Under the pieces are notes generated by a model, which worked only from the letters and a program-made list of their open reading frames with translations, was not told the DNA's origin and made no database searches. Shown in pieces: positions 16,120 to 16,646 of a stretch of 16,646 bases of DNA. Position 1 is the first letter of the stretch, and each line of letters starts with the position of its first letter. A program made the translations under genes and the position numbers. Origin of the DNA: JAFGPJ01 sp964439135 (GTDB taxonomy: Bacteria > Planctomycetota > Phycisphaerae > Sedimentisphaerales > Anaerobacaceae); contig CAYTNN010000091.1 in the NCBI GenBank assembly GCA_964439135.1, positions 1 through 16,646 of the forward strand, given 5' to 3'.

Positions 16120-16412
16120 GTCGAAGGTTAATAAACGGCGAATTCGTTAATTGTGCGGGAAAAGTCGGTAAGGGAGATTGCCGCATTTCGCTCGCAATGA
16201 CTGCTTTCGAACAGATCCCTCGGCTGGGCTCGGGATGACGTGCGGCGGAGATCTCAAACGTTCAAAACGGTGTGTTTGGGGCCATTGGAATTGACTATTT
16301 TCTATACGATTGACTATTGTAGTTGATTCCGTCCAGGAAACGAACTTTTCGCCGGGATGGGCGTAGTAAAATGGTCGGGAGAGAAAAAATAAAAAAAATA
16401 TTAAAAATAATG
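16101..16412. other. Non-coding stretch with repeats between the 770-aa gene and the terminal RNA candidate
   Basis: No open frame here has a ribosome site or protein-like composition. From left to right it holds the AATATCGAAT repeat, a composite dispersed repeat (16174-16239), a 10-base direct repeat ATTGACTATT (16290-16299 and 16309-16318) and a strongly A-rich tract (16383-16412) immediately upstream of the promoter described next. The A-rich tract could act as an UP element. Confidence 0.6.
16174..16239 (-). repeat. Composite of two dispersed intergenic repeat units
   Basis: Read on the minus strand, 16239-16213 begins GTCATCCCGAG and ends GAGGGATCT, and 16201-16174 begins GTCATTGCGAGCGAA and ends GCAATCTC. 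Both match the plan of well-known dispersed bacterial intergenic repeats (GTCAT-C/T-G-CGAG ... AATCT or GGATCT) whose spurious translations read like VIASEAKQS. The two units lie in the same orientation 11 bases apart. Confidence 0.6.
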
Positions 16413-16441
16413 TTGACGGCATGTCGATAGCGTAGTATATT
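16413..16441 (+). promoter_or_regulatory. Strong sigma70-type promoter
   Basis: TTGACG (16413-16418) and TATATT (16436-16441) are separated by exactly 17 bases, with an A-rich tract directly upstream. It is the best promoter match I found in the window. Transcription would start near 16448. Confidence 0.6.
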
Positions 16442-16447
16442 GAGGTT

Positions 16448-16607
16448 TTTGGGCGTGGGATGATGGTTGTACCAAACCATTAAGAAAGGATTTGGTTAGG
16501 GTTTTGAAAGAAATTTTGAGAACTTTTAATTTGCTCTGAACTGTTGACGGACAATTATTAATGTCCGTATTTTAGGCCGCTGGCAGTTTCGAGCAGCGGT
16601 TTTTTTT
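16448..16607 (+). ncRNA. Candidate small RNA or leader RNA of about 160 nt
   Basis: The segment between the promoter and a T8 terminator contains three hairpins: ATGGTT/AACCAT (16463-16480), ACGGACA/TGTCCGT (16547-16568) and CCGCTG/CAGCGG (16577-16599) followed by T8. It holds no good open frame; the longest with an ATG is a seven-codon MMVVPNH at 16460. It may be a free-standing small RNA or the attenuated leader of a gene beyond the window. It matches no RNA family that I recognise. The ends are estimates. Confidence 0.4.
16577..16607 (+). terminator. Intrinsic terminator
   Basis: CCGCTG (16577-16582) pairs with CAGCGG (16594-16599) and is directly followed by eight T residues (16600-16607); another T6 tract lies just beyond. 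Stem, loop and T-tract fit a rho-independent terminator on the + strand. Confidence 0.7.
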
Positions 16608-16646
16608 GTTGCTCTTTTTTAAGTATATAGTTATAACCGACGAGCC

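Noticed and set aside
16147..16480. Minus-strand open frames of 61-91 codons in the terminal intergenic region
   Set aside because: They are translations of dispersed repeats and AT-rich DNA, with no ribosome site.
16460..16483. Seven-codon leader peptide (MMVVPNH) in the RNA candidate
   Set aside because: No run of regulatory codons and no ribosome site; it overlaps the first hairpin, so translation is not supported.

Overview
The window looks like chromosomal DNA of a planctomycete of class Phycisphaerae, probably Sedimentisphaerales-like. This is inferred from three things: a pseudopilin carrying the H-X9-DG signature, a secreted repeat protein ending in a dockerin-like pair of calcium-binding loops, and many exported carbohydrate-active proteins around an ECF sigma factor. 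No rRNA, tRNA, CRISPR array, transposase or phage gene was found.

Layout. Positions 1-4711 (+ strand) form a glycan-degradation block: the C-terminal part of a GH15-type alpha-glucan hydrolase cut by the window edge, an exported parallel beta-helix protein, an exported NAGPA-type phosphodiester glycosidase and an exported GH28 polygalacturonase with all four catalytic motifs. Positions 4771-6190 (+) hold a likely two-gene unit, an NrnA-like DHH phosphoesterase and a VOC-fold protein. Two same-strand genes follow on the minus strand (9689 down to 6381): an exported seven-repeat, probable beta-propeller protein with a dockerin-like tail, then an exported GH5-type (mannanase-like) hydrolase with an Fn3-like module. 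Each has a plausible sigma70-type promoter. The converging ends near 6.2-6.4 kb contain strong hairpins.

Positions 10028-16100 (+) carry an ECF-type sigma factor, an H-X9-DG pseudopilin and three exported proteins I do not recognise: 350 aa helical, 190 aa cysteine- and tyrosine-rich, and 770 aa with a helical C-terminal half. Their order and orientation suggest one exported or surface-associated cassette, possibly controlled by the sigma factor. This is the least explained part of the window.

The last 546 bases contain no convincing gene. They hold an AATATCGAAT repeat that supplies the stop codon of the 770-aa protein, a composite of two dispersed intergenic repeat units, and a possible small RNA or leader RNA. 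That last element has a TTGACG-17-TATATT promoter, three hairpins and a terminal T8 tract.

The glycan genes could act together outside the cytoplasm on plant or algal polysaccharides (pectin by GH28, mannan or another beta-glycan by GH5). The cellular location of the GH15 enzyme is unknown because its N-terminus lies outside the window.
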